Source of the DNA: Osmia lignaria lignaria
Taxonomy: Eukaryota; Arthropoda; Insecta; Hymenoptera; Megachilidae
Direction of reading: 5' to 3'
Assembly (NCBI RefSeq): GCF_051020975.1
Contig: NC_135042.1
Location: 2,627,888-2,691,887, forward strand
Length of the DNA: 64,000 nt
Under the pieces are notes generated by a model, which saw only the letters and a list, made by a program, of their open reading frames with translations, was not told the DNA's origin and made no database searches. Each line of letters begins with the position of its first letter. The first letter of the stretch is position 1. This document shows positions 1 through 11,750 of the stretch, one piece after another. Made by a program: the position numbers and the translations under genes.

Positions 1-467
1 AACGCTGGTTTTTTCAACAGTTCTTGTTGCACCCCAAAGAGTTCTATAGTTCTTTGCTATTTTCGAAAATAGTTCCATTTGTTTAACAGAAATAATGCAA
101 ATTAAATATTTGGGTGCTAACTTCACCTCTCTTGTTACAAAATTCCGCTATGACACTGCTTTCCTTACTGTTATCGCCATAATTGATCAGTGCACTCAAG
201 AGAACTCCTTGGGGTGCTACAAGAACTGTTGAAACAATTTAAATTTTTTTCAACATTTTTTTTTCAAAATTCGAAAAATGGAAAATACATTTTTTTCCTT
301 GCAGTTTTGGTAGCACCCCGGTGAGTTCTAACGGAAAGTCCAATGACAAAAATGCGTGGGATTCGCCAGAAAATAGTTACGGTCCAGATCAAATTTTAGA
401 TTTGGAAGGATGGGAACTAGTTCTCATTTGGCCGGCGTAACGGCCAAACTGGCTACCAATCATGTAT
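1..467. repeat. Left arm of a large inverted repeat
   Basis: Reads as the reverse complement of 2256-2717, with only scattered mismatches and small indels by eye (about 97% identical). The similarity runs to the window edge, so the repeat probably extends outside. The motif GGGGTGCTAC and its complement recur within the arm (around 30, 111, 211 and 313), like subterminal sites of a DNA transposon. The arms enclose a dead piggyBac gene, but arms this long are unusual for classic piggyBac. Confidence 0.85.
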
Positions 468-793
468 TATATTTTTCTTTTAACCGAACAACTTGTCTTA
501 AATGTGAAATGTGATCTGCAAGTAATCTGATCCCCCAAGCACGTGCGGCTGATGATCCGTGCGTCAAAATATAAGACCAATTACCGAGTACGTTAACACT
601 AGGTTTATGGACATTTCTTATATACCTATCTCTACGAACACGCGTCAATTTGATGCATGAACGAATACATATATTTAAAGAAAAACAACCACTTAAAAAG
701 CAATATAATTAAATACTACAAGTAAAAAAATGAAAATATGAGATATACATATATTTATAGAAAGTTTTTATTATTCAATAATATTTAAGTACA

Positions 794-1103
794 TTACTTC
801 AATATTCTACATTCATTCCGCGCATTTTTTACACAAATATTCAATTTTGTTGTACACTTTCCACAAACAATCTTTTCACATTTTTTATAGGTGTTAATGC
901 TCCTGTTTCTTGTACAAAATCCAATTTGGCAAGTCTTGCGTTCTTGCGAAGTACTAGGTGATGGTTTATTATAATCTATATTTTTGTAAACTTTCTTTTC
1001 TTTTTCTGCAACTTCTTTGGTCATCCATGCGTTTATTGCCGCTAAATCTAAAATGTTGAAGAACACCTGGAGAGGCCATCGAAAAGATGCTGCTTTGGTG
1101 GTA
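794..1103 (-). pseudogene. piggyBac-like transposase, C-terminal part
   Basis: Remnant of a piggyBac-family (DDE_Tnp_1_7) transposase, the nuclear enzyme that cuts and pastes DNA at TTAA sites. Read on the minus strand it contains WPLQVFFNILDLAAINAWM, the conserved stretch after the last catalytic region, then a linker and a C-terminal cysteine-rich domain with pairs CQIGFC, CEKIVCGKC and C/C near the end, typical of the family's zinc-binding tail. It ends in a natural stop near 794. The gene is interrupted at a TA by the element at 1104-1974 and resumes at 1977. The N-terminal and main catalytic parts are missing. Confidence 0.8.
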
Positions 1104-1974
1104 CAGTAAAACCTGGATAAATGCAACGAAAGAATGCTTGGATAAGTGCAACATCGCTATCCCCTTCACTTGGGGGGATCCCCCTAGACGAACCGAGCCG
1201 CTCGACGAGAAAACCGTTTAATATGATCCGACCGTAATATCGGTGTGACTAATACTAATTGAACGATAAAACTTTTTTATTTTTAACTTTTTCTCAATGA
1301 AACTGTTACTAATGCATTTGTGAGATTTTTCTGATTAAAATGATACCAAACTCGATATAGGTTGAATTATATTTATAAACAATAGTAATAGAATAAACAA
1401 CATAGAATTGAGACCACGACTGAATATAAATGATGTCGGCTGAATACAAAAGATGTGTACGGACTCAGAATCGACACCTCGCTTGGATAAATGAAACATT
1501 AAATGCCCAGAATCGACTCCTTGCTTGAATAAATGAAACATTAAATGCACGGAATCGACTCCTCGCTAGGATAAATGAAACCTTTGAAACCAAAGCCGAC
1601 ACCACGACTGGTTTGGATTTCGATCTCTCTTGCTTTTTGCCAACTTATAACATCAATTTTAGCAAGTAATTATAATTGAAACTATATCGTGTTTGGTACC
1701 ACTTTACTCACAAAAACCTCACCAATGCGCTAGTAAAAGTTTCAATAAAAAAAAGTCAAAAATAAAAAAGTTTTATAGTTGAATTAGTATTAGTCACACC
1801 GATACGTTTCGGCTCTTTCCTTTCATCATCGGACCTCTCTCTTTCCGCCACTGTCTGTCCCTTCCTACGTTCACGCTTGGCTGGTTGTCGCGTGTAACTC
1901 GAGATTCGACACCTCGCTTGGATAAATGCAACCACTGGGTCCCAATCTTGGTTGCATTTATCCAGGTTTTACTG
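1104..1974 (-). mobile_element. Pogo/Tigger-type MITE, copy A (871 bp)
   Basis: Begins CAGTAAAACCTGGATAAATG and ends with its inverted complement, flanked by TA on both sides (1102-1103, 1975-1976). It sits inside the piggyBac coding sequence. It is the same family as 59048-59986 and 62104-63059 but lies in the opposite orientation. The box GGATAAATGCAAC lies at both ends and again just inside each. Three internal copies reading GGATAAATGAAAC or GAATAAATGAAAC lie at 1485, 1527 and 1569, exactly 42 bp apart. An inverted core (GATTAAAATGATACCAAAC near 1333, complement near 1700) forms inner arms. No transposase is encoded. Assignment to pogo/Tigger rests on the TA target and the CAGTA...ACC end. 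Confidence 0.9.
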
Positions 1975-1976
1975 TA

Positions 1977-2095
1977 TATTTGCGCGCCATTTGGTCTATT
2001 ACGTCGACTCCGAACTTTGTCCCATTGTAATATGTTATTGTTTCTGGAGTATGTTTTTTATTATCTTTTAGTTTTATAAACGCATGCTTGGTACT
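1977..2095 (-). pseudogene. piggyBac-like transposase, upstream fragment
   Basis: Continues the gene at 794-1103 on the far side of the MITE. Minus-strand translation gives TITYYNGTKFGVDVIDQMA, the piggyBac signature around its last conserved Asp (YN.TK.GVD..DQM). It joins in frame to the part ending at 1103 once the MITE and one TA are removed. Nothing recognisable as piggyBac is seen upstream of about 2095. Confidence 0.75.
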
Positions 2096-2160
2096 TGGTA
2101 ACAGTACTTAGTAAAAATTTTATTTACATTACGATCGTGTCTGATGTGCGTCAAATTGAC

Positions 2161-2253
2161 TCTCACTTTGCGGGCGACTTCAAACAAAGAAGAGGGGATA
2201 GCGAGTTGCTTCTTTCGAAGCAGAGACCACTTGCTTATTTCGAAGCATTACTG
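2161..2253 (-). mobile_element. Terminal fragment of a second pogo-type MITE family
   Basis: About 93 bp matching the first 95 bp of the element at 33791-34261 in inverse orientation, with few mismatches. It includes the terminal CAGTAATGCTTCGAAATAAG and a second internal box. A TA follows at 2254-2255. The other end of the element is not present. Confidence 0.8.
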
Positions 2254-2255
2254 TA

Positions 2256-2717
2256 CATGATTGGTAGTCAGTTTGGCCATTACGCCGGTCAAATGAGAAC
2301 TAGTTCCCATCCTTTCAAATCTAAAATTTGATCTGGACCGTAACTATTTTCTGGCGAATCCCACGCATTTTTGTCATTGGACTTTCCGTTAGAACTCACC
2401 GGGGTGCTACCAAAACTGCAAGGAAAAAAAATGTATTTTCCATTTTTCGAATTTTGAAAAAAAAAATGTTGAAAAAAATTTTAATTGTTTCTTGTAGCAC
2501 CCCAAGGAGTTCTCTTGAGTGCACTGATCAATTATGGCGATAACAGTAAGGAAAGCAGTGTCATAGCGGAATTTTGTAAAAAGAAAGGTGAAGTTAGCAC
2601 CCAAATATTTAATTTGCATTATTTCTGTTAAACAAATGGAACTATTTTCGAAAATAGCAAAGAACTATAGAACTCTTTGGGGTGCAACAAGAACCCGTTG
2701 AAAAAACCAGCGTTTTT
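2256..2717. repeat. Right arm of the large inverted repeat
   Basis: Inverse partner of 1-467. The match starts immediately beyond the MITE fragment ending at 2253, so that MITE inserted at the inner edge of this arm. The arm ends close to the start of the LINE at about 2744, and a short echo of the arm motif (GGTGCTAACTTCAC) follows at 2727. Confidence 0.85.
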
Positions 2718-2871
2718 TATACTTGTGGTGCTAACTTCACAGGGGTCCAGTCGATATAAGCGTTACCAGCGAAGAGCTCTCCTCAACGGAAGAATGAACC
2801 TTTTTCTTCAATCTGCTCCTATGCAAACACAAAATTCCTCCACACCTTATCAAGGAAACTCTCGCGACAAA

Positions 2872-3827
2872 TTGAGAATATTATTTTGGAACGCCAGAAG
2901 TATTAACAAACATAAAGAAGAGTTAATTCCCATTTTGAAAAATATCGATATATTTGTATGCGTCGAATCACGGCTGAAAAAAAGAAACTGGTATAGATTT
3001 CGCTGGATCTAACTGTTTTCGTAAGGACAGAAGCCATTCCCGCGGGGGTGGTATTCTGATCTTATTGTGTAAAAATGTATCCTTCACTGAAATTACTAAT
3101 TTAGACATGCCAGATGAGAGTGTGGAAATGGGCGGCCTAAAAATAACTAATGTATATCCGGCTTTTAATTTGATAGCTTGTTACAGAACTCCTGGGTGCA
3201 ACCTCTCGCAAGATAAATGGGATCGGATTGTCAGATATGCTTCGCAGTCTGGTGCTGATCGGTTGGTTGTGGGTGATTTCAACACACATCATACCGCGTG
3301 GAATTGCTCACAAAACCGATGCGAATGGTGAAAGATTGCTGAAGGCTCTCGAAGATTCTGACCTTGTCATGCATAATACAGATACATTGTCTCACATAGA
3401 TTTTTATAGGGCCAAAAAATCTAATATAGATCTTATACTATCCTCAAATTCATTTGCTGACAAAATACAAGTCGAAATAAATGATGAAACCTGGGGGTCA
3501 GATCACTATCCAATCTTTCTTATCGTTAATTCAGAGAAAACCCTATACCACAAAAAGTCATTTAAAATCTATTCAACAAAAACAAATTGGGATGGAGTCT
3601 TCAGTTCTCTTGAAGGTTCATACTCAGAGTTTCTGTCTCAAGACTTTACTAGTCTGTCAGCACCTTTAAAATATATTAAGTTCATCGAATGTATTACTCA
3701 GGCCTTAAAAGTTAATACGCCAGTTAAGAAGATTGTACGTCCCGCGCATCACAGAAATCCAGTCCCCTTGTGGGACTCGGAATGCGAGCAATTGAAAAAA
3801 CAAAGGAAGGAAGCCTACCAAAAATAG
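2872..3827 (+). pseudogene. LINE ORF2, endonuclease domain (broken)
   Basis: Apurinic/apyrimidinic-type endonuclease that would nick the target DNA to prime reverse transcription. Visible landmarks are ILFWNARSINKHKEEL at the N-terminus, the catalytic-type motif VVGDFNTHHTAWNC near 3270, IDLILSS near 3425 and GSDHYPIF near 3500, all in the family order. The frame shifts near 3005 and again near 3320, and a TAG at 3825 ends the last piece. The reading continues degenerately to about 4010, where there is another stop. The RT domain begins at 4092. Confidence 0.85.
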
Positions 3828-4091
3828 GAACGCACGTACCAATTGGAGGATCTTATAGCATATAATAGGGCAGTAGCTAGATTAAAAAAAACTTTCAAAT
3901 TAAAGAAAAAGGCAAGCTTTAGGGCGGTTGCAGAAACAATTAATGTCCGGACCAATAGTACGTATACTTGGAATAAATGTAAAATCTTAAAAAATAAATG
4001 GATTAACACTTAGCCTGCAAGTGTATCTGATAACAACATACAAATTGAAAAACAGGCTACTGAAGCTCTTAACAAAATCAGTCCTCCATGG

Positions 4092-6555
4092 GTGTCTGCT
4101 AACCCAAATTTCCTACCAGTATGCGAAAATAACGAGTTTTTTGATGCGTCTTTCGATCTAGTCGAATTTAACCTCGCTCTCGACGTCCGAAACAATAAAT
4201 CAGCGCCTGGGCAAAACGGGATTGATTATTTCACGTTAGGTAAACTCCCGATAAAGTATAAATTAATTTTATTAGAATATCCACCTGGCTGGAAGCAGTC
4301 GTACGTGCATTTCATTAAAAAAGCCGACGGTAAAAGTCTTCGCCCAATCACGCTCTCACTGTGTACCTGTAAGCTTTTCGAAAGTCTTGTCAAAAACCGT
4401 TTACAATGGTGGTGTGAGCATAATAATCTTATCCCGAAAAATCAAACTGGCTTCCGCAAAGGACAGTCTTGCATGGATAATGTCTCCAACTTAGCTCTAT
4501 TTGTCGAAGAGGGTTTTCAAAATAATAAAAGTACCCTTGCGGCATTTCTTGATGTTCAGGGAGCATTTGATAACGTAATCTGCGAAATTTTGTTATCAAA
4601 GCTTGCTTCAATTGGATGCTCAATTAAACTTATTTCGTTTATTAAGTTTCTTGTATATGAAAGAATCATCTTTACTGACCTTACGGGGGATAAAATTAGG
4701 CTTGTTTTTAAAGGTGTACCTCAGGGCGGGGTGATTAGTCCCCTGCTATTTATTCTCTATGCCTTCGAAATTTCAAACAACCTCCCTAAAAGTCTAGTCC
4801 TGTTACAGTTCGCGGACGACATAGTGATATTTTCAAAAATCTCTCCGTTACGTCGGTGTAAGAAACTAATTGAAAAATCTAACTGATACAGTTAGAAATA
4901 GTCTCAGATCTTTGGGCCTGGAACTCTGTGCACAGAAAACAGTTATTTATTTTAACCGGAATAAACACTCCCCACGTGAGACGGACATCCGGATTAACGA
5001 CGTCACAATCAGATCTAGTCATTCGGTTAAGTTTCTAGGAATCATATTTGACCACCAATTGACCTTCATTCCTCATGTCAGGTATGTCCAAAGTAAATGC
5101 TTTAAAGCCCTTAACATAATAAAATTTTTATGTGGGACGTGGTGGGATTCAAACCCTGAAACACTCCTCACGTTATACAAAAGCTTTGTGCGTTCACATA
5201 TAGATTATGCTTCATTTGTTTATTTTCCAACTCAAAAAAACATACACTTGAAATTAGAAAAAATACAATTATCAGCTATTAGACTTTCTCTCGGATACAG
5301 AAATAGCACCCCAAATAATGTTATATTAGCAGAGTCTAAACTACAAATAATTAGAGACCGCGCACAATTCTTAGGCTTCAAATTTCTAACAAAAGTTCTT
5401 TCAAATTCCAATTTGGTAACCCGTACTTTTGTACACCAATTTTACCATAAAACTAGACGGAAAAAACGAAAGAGAAAGAGGCTTTTTCAACATTGTATAT
5501 ACGCCATCTTGGAACAAATTGAAAACAAACTGCATACAAGTACTCATTATGATATCTACAACATGGACTATAACATACTAACCAATCCTATCGATATTAA
5601 TACCGAACTGGGCAACGTACTCCGTGAGGCCAAAAACCTAAACGTAAAATTAAATGAAATGGTGGAACAGCGGGGAGTTATCTCAATCTATACAGATGCA
5701 AGCAAAATTTCGGGAGCTAAGTCTGTAGGGTGTGCTTGTATCTCTGAAGAACTAGGTATTTCGATTCAAAAAAGCCTTCCTATAGAGTTTTCAATTTTTA
5801 CGGCAGAATGTGTTGCAATTAAGAAGGCATTAAATATTGTTACAAGCAACCCTTCCTTTAACTACTATATTTTGACTGATTCTCTCAGCGCCCTAATGTC
5901 TCTCAATAGTAATAGATTTGACTCCAGAATGAGCCCACATATCGCGGATATAAAAAAATAATATTATGCAATAAACGAAAATAGTAACTGTGATGTCAGG
6001 TTCATTTGGGTGCCGTCTCATAGGGGTATACGAGGCAACGAAAAAGTTGATTCTCTTGCTAAAAATGCTACTCTTTTTGAACCAAACAGTAATATATATC
6101 TACCTTTCACAGACTTCAGTGAACAGTATAAACGTACTGCCATCTTTAACACTAACAAAATCAACGAAGAACAAGGCCTAGATAAGGGTAGGGATTACTT
6201 CCTATTGTATCATACTAATAAAACGAAACCTTGGTTTTATAGTCTAAACGTATCCAGAAGAGTAATAACTACAATCAACCGCTGCAGATCGAATCATTAC
6301 AATCTTGCAGCGTCTCTAGGACATTTGGGGATAATTGATAGAATTAGTTGGGACTGCGGATACGAAACACAAGATCTCAACCACATTTTGTGGCAGTGCG
6401 CTATGTACAACTTCAAAAGGGAAATATTGTTAGATAAGCTTAAGAAATGCAAACATTATCCCCCATTGGACATCAAAAGCATATTCGCTACTCTTGATAT
6501 TGAAGCTCTATTGTATATATACGACTTTTTTCAAAAATGCGGGCTTAAAATTTAA
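4092..6555 (+). pseudogene. LINE ORF2, reverse transcriptase and RNase H (broken)
   Basis: RT blocks are visible in order: SAPGQNGIDYF, LRPITLSLCTCKLFE, NQTGFRKGQSCMDN, AAFLDVQGAFDNV, GVPQGGVISPLLF and the catalytic FADD at 4809-4820. The thumb-like FLGIIFDHQLTF follows near 5035. RNase H follows with IYTDAS (first Asp near 5694), TAECVA, LTDSLSALMS and PSHRGIRGNEKVDSLAK (last Asp). A Cys/His-rich tail (DCGYETQDLNHILWQC) precedes the stop at 6555. Frameshifts lie near 4270 and 4885, and a nonsense codon lies at 5959. No activity is expected. Confidence 0.88.
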
Positions 6556-6706
6556 GCATGGATCCTACTGTTCTCAATTATTGTACCAATTAGCCACTTA
6601 AAAAACGTTAATCATAATCGGTTTAGTAATTAAATAACCTATGTACAGCTGTATAAACCTCACGTAGAGGTTTAGGTAAGCTTAAATAAAAAAAAAAAAA
6701 AAAAAA

Positions 6707-7479
6707 TAGAAGAGAAACCAACCGTTATTCTCTAAGTCAAAAGGTTTTACGGCAAGAGGTAATGCCATAAATGTTCTCAGGGTAAAACGGACCCCGATTT
6801 CTGTTTTGGGGTAGTTAGCTCCTAACAGTTCTCCACAGCGTAAAGACATACTTTCCGAGCCGTCGTAATAAAATTCAATAGTAAAGAAATATGAGTATAT
6901 TTTATTTAATAATACCATATCCAGTAATGACGAAGGAAATATTTAAGAAGTGAATACGCGAGAGCGTCTAAGCAGAATGAAACAGATGTATTTTGTCTTA
7001 AAATTTATTTTATTAAATATTGAAAATGACGACCATTTACTTTTTAACATGTATTTCTTTTTTTTTTAAATATTATGATTCTTATAATCAGACAATATCA
7101 TTACATGTACTGATTTACAAGTATTTCTCATTCAATTTTTCCTTGGTAGGGTATTTGAAGCATAAAGTAATTGAAATTCTACTTATCACAAAAGAAGATA
7201 TGGAACTTAAACACAAAATGCTTGTCAGTTGGTAAATGCAACAGAACTGTCTGATGTATGTACGTCATAACATTATGAACCGAATAAACACATGTTTATA
7301 AACAAATGGTCATCATCTTCAATGTTTAATAAAATGAATTTTGAGATAAAATACTTCTGTTTTAATACTCTCTGCATATTCGCTTCTTCAATATTCCTTT
7401 TGCCATAAATCGTTAACTATTAGGAATATAAAAAAATGGTTCGAGTAAATGTTACCCAACTTGATAAAAGCTATATAAA
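6707..7479. other. AT-rich stretch without a recognised gene
   Basis: Follows the LINE A tail. A minus-strand frame between about 6710 and 6918 reads an ordinary-looking peptide (CGELLGANYPKTEIGVRF) that runs into the LINE poly-A. It could be a remnant of whatever sequence the LINE entered, but I do not recognise it. From 6920 to 7479 I see only AT-rich sequence. Confidence 0.4.
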
Positions 7480-7730
7480 TAAAAAAAGTTAATATTATTA
7501 TTTATTAAATCCGCATCCCTGACGGGCTTGCGGGGCGCTTTGCGGAAGCGGTTCCAACCTGCACTTTGTCCTCCTTACTCTCTGTCCCACGCTTTTGTAC
7601 ATAATGATACCACAACTAAACCAGCATCTTGCCGCCATAATCCTCCGGGAGACACAGAGTCTCCCAATTCTTATCCTTAACCTTATACCATCCCTTATAC
7701 AACTAATAATACAATATAATATATAGAACT
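7480..7730 (-). mobile_element. 3' end of a minus-strand LINE
   Basis: Read on the minus strand, a GC-richer block contains GACTCTGTGTCTCCCGGAGG and GGCGGCAAGATGCTGG and ends in a (TAA)n-like tail at about 7490. This is the usual shape of a LINE 3' UTR. It lies downstream of the ORF1-like sequence at 8157-9118 in the same orientation, so both may belong to one internally deleted element. The stretch between (7730-8150) is very AT-rich. Confidence 0.5.
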
Positions 7731-8156
7731 ATATGGAAATATAGAAATAAAAGTATAAAAATAAAAATATAAATATGAAACTAGAAAATATAAAAATAAA
7801 GAAAAAATATAGAAATATCAAAATAACAACAGAACGGTATTTAAGAATTTCAACTGATTAAACTATAAACTATTAAACATATAACCTTGTATGACTGTCA
7901 GTATTTGAGTATTTGAGTATTCCAAATCAGTCTTGCCCAATGGCCAAAGACAAAGCAAAATAAAAACAAATAAAAACAAAAATAAAAATACAGAGAAAAA
8001 TATGAGTAAACTAAAGTAAATATACATTAAAGAAACAATACTGTAATATTTTTGCCTTTGGGGCCTGCATTTTAACTGCTTCATCTGTTTCGAGTCTATC
8101 ATTGCCTTCTTTGCCTATATTTAAATCTTCCCCCACGCTTTTTCTTCCTTTTCTTT

Positions 8157-9118
8157 TTATGGTCTTTGTACACTCTTACATTTTCCTTCTTTCTCTACCC
8201 ATCTCCACTCTGTTCCCTCTATCCATATCCTCCTGTTATTGTAATCCACTCTTTTTCCCTTGATTCTTTCCTCTCTTGCTTTTTCTTTGATCCTCCACTT
8301 CATCTTCCTTTCTTCGCTGGACAAGTCTTCTTCTACTGTGGTCTTCCATCTCTCCCATATTTCGTTTTTCTTTCCCAATATTTCGTTTCTGTCCTCTTCC
8401 TCATCTAATTCAGTTAGAATTAGTTTTCTCCCTCCTTCTCCCACTAGTTCAGTTATTTTCCTCATCACCACCTTTTTTCCAAGTTCTATTTGCATCATGA
8501 TATTGACTCTCCTGTTTCTTTCCTCAGCGTCATTTCCTCCTACCCCCTTCCAAACTAAGCTTCTATTTCTCCTCTCCCTCCTCTCGTTCTCGATTCTCTT
8601 TTCCCAGCTTTCCCTCCATTCACCCTCCACTTCTTCCTCTGCTTCTTTTTCTGCCTTTCCATGCTCTTCTTCTTCACTCTCTATGTGTCCGGCTGTCCCT
8701 CTCTCTATTTTTTCCTCATCTTCGTCCTCTACATATGCTCTTCTTCTTTTGTCCGTTCCTTCCTCAGTCTTTTCTTTTCCTTTCTCCTTAATCTGTACCG
8801 CATTTTTCCTTTTTTCATCAGTGACTCTTCTTCATTGTCTCCTTTTTCTTCTCCTTCCTCCTGCTCTTTATTGTCTCTCCTCATTATAATACCCTTATCT
8901 CCACTTTTGCCCCTTCTTTCTCTTCTCTCGTTTCCTATAACTTCTTCCTCTGCGTCTACTGCACCTTTTCCTTTGTCCCAGTCTTTTGCTTCTTCTATGC
9001 TTTGTCCGTTCGGCTCTTTGCCTGCCCTTCCTCTTTTTAGTTCCTTCTTTATTTCGTCAACGCTCTCACCTATTTTTCTCAGCTCCTTCAGTACTTCGTC
9101 CTTCCAAGTACTTTCCAT
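8157..9118 (-). pseudogene. LINE ORF1-like charged protein (broken)
   Basis: Minus-strand frame starting MESTWKDEVLKELRKIGESV, very rich in Lys, Arg and Glu, with a heptad-like coiled-coil N-terminus. A frameshift lies between 8729 and 8630. The second part (8630-8157) has the layout of the L1-type ORF1 RNA-binding region: a hydrophobic strand, a charged spacer, then a domain ending near WIEGTEWRWVEKEGK. It resembles the C-terminal part of the ORF1 at 13241-14509 only distantly, so it comes from a different LINE family. ORF1 proteins of this kind bind their own RNA as trimers; that role is inferred from the family. Confidence 0.6.
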
Positions 9119-9387
9119 CGTCTGGCTGCTTTCCTTTTTTCAATTTTCTATCCTTTGAGCCCTGACTTCCCTATTCCTCTTTAGCCTTTCTTTTCTTTTT
9201 AATTTCTGTCTCTGCTTTGCTTCTTTCTCGTTCTTGTCTTTCCTTTCTTACTGTTACCATTCATTTTTACTTTCAACTTGTTGCATGCTTCCCTTCTCTC
9301 TCACCACGTGCCATGCCAGTGTTGCCACCTGATTTCCGATTTGTTCACTGTACTGCCAACTGTAAATTCTGTCTTTTCTCGCTACTA

Positions 9388-10702
9388 TTACTGGTTCTCT
9401 CTGTCGGTAATGTCACACTCTTTCCTTTCTTCCATCTCACAACTTCTGCGTTTCCTTTTTTCTGTACTTTCCCAGTATTTCGCCTCATTTATCTCGTTCC
9501 CCATCCTAAATCTAGCTACTCTTTTCCACCTTTCTTTTTTCCAGCCTTTTTTCAGGTACTTAGGAATTCCAGCGTTCTTGATCTCTTTATACCATTTGTT
9601 GTATTTTGATGAATTTATCTTGGTCCATCTCTCGTTTTTTTGCAGCTGTAAATCTGCCTCTTCTATCTCCTCAAAGCCCATTTCCCCTTCCCTCCTTTTT
9701 ATTTCCAGGGTTGCTAGGTTCATTCCCCTTTCCTCGAAATATTTTTTCCTCTCCTTCTCCCACTTGCTTTTTGTCATCCCTCTTTGTTCTTCTCTGACTA
9801 TTTCCTCCCAGCAATTCCTTGCTAGTTCCCCTCCTCTCCCCTCCCACATCCTCCTTTCGAATCCCCATGCCAGCCTTCCTGCTTTGAGTCTCAATTTTGA
9901 CCTTTGCAGCTCTTCTCTCAGCATATATCCCAGTGTACCATATATACCAGTCCCTAGTGTTCATCTTAAAAATCTCTCCTGTGTCTCTTCTAATTCTCTC
10001 CTTTCCTTCCAACCCCAGACTTCGGCCCCATACGCCATTATCGGCTATATCAGCCTGTCCCATAACCATAGTCTCCACTTCCAGTCCTTTCCGAATCTTC
10101 TTTTTCCGATCCCCCATACCTGTCTCATCGCCGCGCTCGCTCTGCTCATCCTGTCTTTGATGTGTAGTTCGCTTCCACCATCTCTTCTGAACACGTATCC
10201 AAGGTATTTAAAGCACTTCACCTCTTCCATTTTCTTTCTTTTCCATACCCAGTCCCTCTTCTGTCTCTGCCAGGAGTACTACATCGTCTGCGTATGTTAG
10301 CGTGTATATTTTCCTTTCCCCTAATTTAATCCCTCCAGTCCCTCCTTTTCGCATCATCTCTTCCAGATCAGCCGTTAACAAGTTGTATAATATCGGGCTC
10401 ATTGGACACCCCTGCTTTAAGCCTCTCGCTGTCCAAAATGGTTCCGTTACTCCTTCGTTCGTTCTTACTCTGCTTTTGGCCTCTCTCAGCACTTCCTTTA
10501 TTCTTTCTCTGAGTCTTTTTCTTACTCCTTTCTCTCTTAATGTTTCCATCTTTATTTGTCTATTTACCAAATAATTCAGTACGTATACGTTATCCTTCGT
10601 GCGCATTCTTTTTCTAAACCCCGTCTGGTTGTCCGGGATCATTCTCTTGCTTTCTACTTCTTGCTTCAGTCTTTCCGTCAATACCGCTGTGTATATCTTA
10701 TA
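9388..10702 (-). pseudogene. LINE ORF2, RT core and C-terminal part
   Basis: Continues the RT after the MITE. Visible blocks are YKIYTAVLTERLKQEVE, IPDNQTGFRKRMRTKDN, GLKQGCPMSPILYNLLTADL and the catalytic TYADDVVLLAE (YADD complement near 10282-10293). FKYLGYVFRRDGGSE follows near 10190, then a long Lys/Arg/Trp-rich tail ending at 9388 (DITDRENQ). Frameshifts separate the pieces near 10230 and 10045. The C-terminal region has no RNase H motifs. Confidence 0.85.
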
Positions 10703-10910
10703 CAGGGTGATTCTCTCGGCGCGCAACACAATAGTCGTCCCGCACAATGGAACCCTGCGGTTGTTGCGGGTAAAGAGACCCAGGGGCCATATCGCCGGAC
10801 CCAAGACTGCTCTGTGTGTGTTTATGGCTGAGAAGGAGACAAGAAACGGAATAGCAGGGGTTCTATTGTGCGGCACGGCTATTGTGTTGCGCGCCGAGAG
10901 AATCACACTG
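10703..10910. mobile_element. 208-bp mariner-like MITE in the LINE RT
   Basis: Starts CAGGGTGATTCTCTCGGCGC and ends with the inverted complement, with one difference in the first bases (CAGTGTGATT). The inverted ends are about 55 bp long and TA flanks both sides. Removing it and one TA joins TLMPLH to YKIYTAVL in the LINE RT frame. The ends are related to those of the MITE at 37996-38193 (CAGGGTGATCC). Confidence 0.88.
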
Positions 10911-11146
10911 TATATGTAGTGGCATCAGGGTCACCCCCCTGTAATCTCCCGCCTGGCTTCCGTTTCCCTTTCTTTTAATTGGAGCAATTATCCCCTCCTT
11001 CCAACCCTCCGGCCAGCCTTCTCCTTTCCATAGTCTATTGCAGACCTCCCATGCCCATTCTGATACTTCCTCACCCCCGTATTTCCAGACCTCGTTTGGT
11101 ATCCCGTCTCCCCCCACTGCTTTCCCATCCTTCAATTTGGCCACTG
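10911..11146 (-). pseudogene. LINE ORF2, RT finger fragment
   Basis: Short piece of the LINE RT between the MITE and the solo LTR. The minus strand reads AKLKDGKAVGGDGIPNEVWK, the conserved block that opens the RT domain, and continues through WPEGWKEGIIAPIKRKG and GDYRGVTLMPL. It joins 10702 on one side and 11751 on the other once both insertions are removed. Confidence 0.88.
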
Positions 11147-11750
11147 TGTTGGAGTTCCTATTGAAGGGATTTAGTAAGATTTATTGGTTCCCCTTGACCA
11201 TGTTGTTGCCATCTGAGCACCAGCCTTTGGGTGGCGCACATGAAGTCTTTCAGTCACCGGAAATAGACGGTCTTACAATTAGACATCATAAATTCACCTC
11301 TTAGGGTTGCAAATGGTCGGTCTGCTGGCCACTTGAACTTTTCACTATGAGGACCCCAGTTTAGGTCAGTTCTTGGAATTTTTGAAGCGCAACTTTCGCC
11401 CACCTAGGCGATGCTCGTGTTCCCCTTCTATATCGGGAATGCACTAAGGGCGGTTGGAGGGGAGGGCACGAGCTCGAAGCAAATTTTAGGGAAGACGACA
11501 CTTCGTTTTTGTACCTTGTACAAGACAGTTATCAGTCAGTCAGACACTCACTACAGATTGTATTTAATTCAAACACATACACACACAGTTACACGTACAC
11601 ACATATAGACACTGCAATAGAAATAAACATTATAATAGTGCATAAATGTGTGCAATCATTTTCTCCCAACCTTCTTGATTGGGTGATACTTCTCAAAAAT
11701 CAGACGGCACTTTGTGCAATTTCGTAAGGATTGATCAGCAGTCCTTAACA
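11147..11750 (+). mobile_element. Solo LTR, 604 bp, 5-bp target duplication
   Basis: Starts TGTTGGAGTTCC and ends GTCCTTAACA (TG...CA), bounded by the exact 5-bp duplication CACTG at 11142-11146 and 11751-11755. It interrupts the LINE RT between EEIRKAV and AKLKDGK. AATAAA near 11621 supports the plus orientation. A CA-rich stretch lies near 11575-11605. A 5-bp duplication fits a Ty3/gypsy- or BEL/Pao-type element; no internal region remains. Confidence 0.88.

Larger units (their letters stand above)
2744..6706 (+). mobile_element. Non-LTR retrotransposon (LINE) with RNase H, I/LOA-like
   Basis: A plus-strand element with apurinic endonuclease, reverse transcriptase and RNase H domains in that order, then a short 3' UTR, an AATAAA-like motif and a 19-base A tail (6688-6706). 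Domain order and RNase H place it in the I/LOA part of the Jockey supergroup. The 5' boundary is approximate and no target duplication was found. Multiple frameshifts and stops make it dead. No ORF1 is recognisable, so it is probably 5' truncated or very decayed. Confidence 0.85.

Noticed and set aside
460..648. 62-codon minus-strand frame beyond the piggyBac C-terminus
   Set aside because: The piggyBac protein ends at 794. This frame shows no homology and straddles the inverted-repeat edge.
6682..6918. Minus-strand frame ending in poly-Phe as a host exon
   Set aside because: The tail is the LINE poly-A read backwards, and the rest matches nothing I recognise. Kept only as a note.
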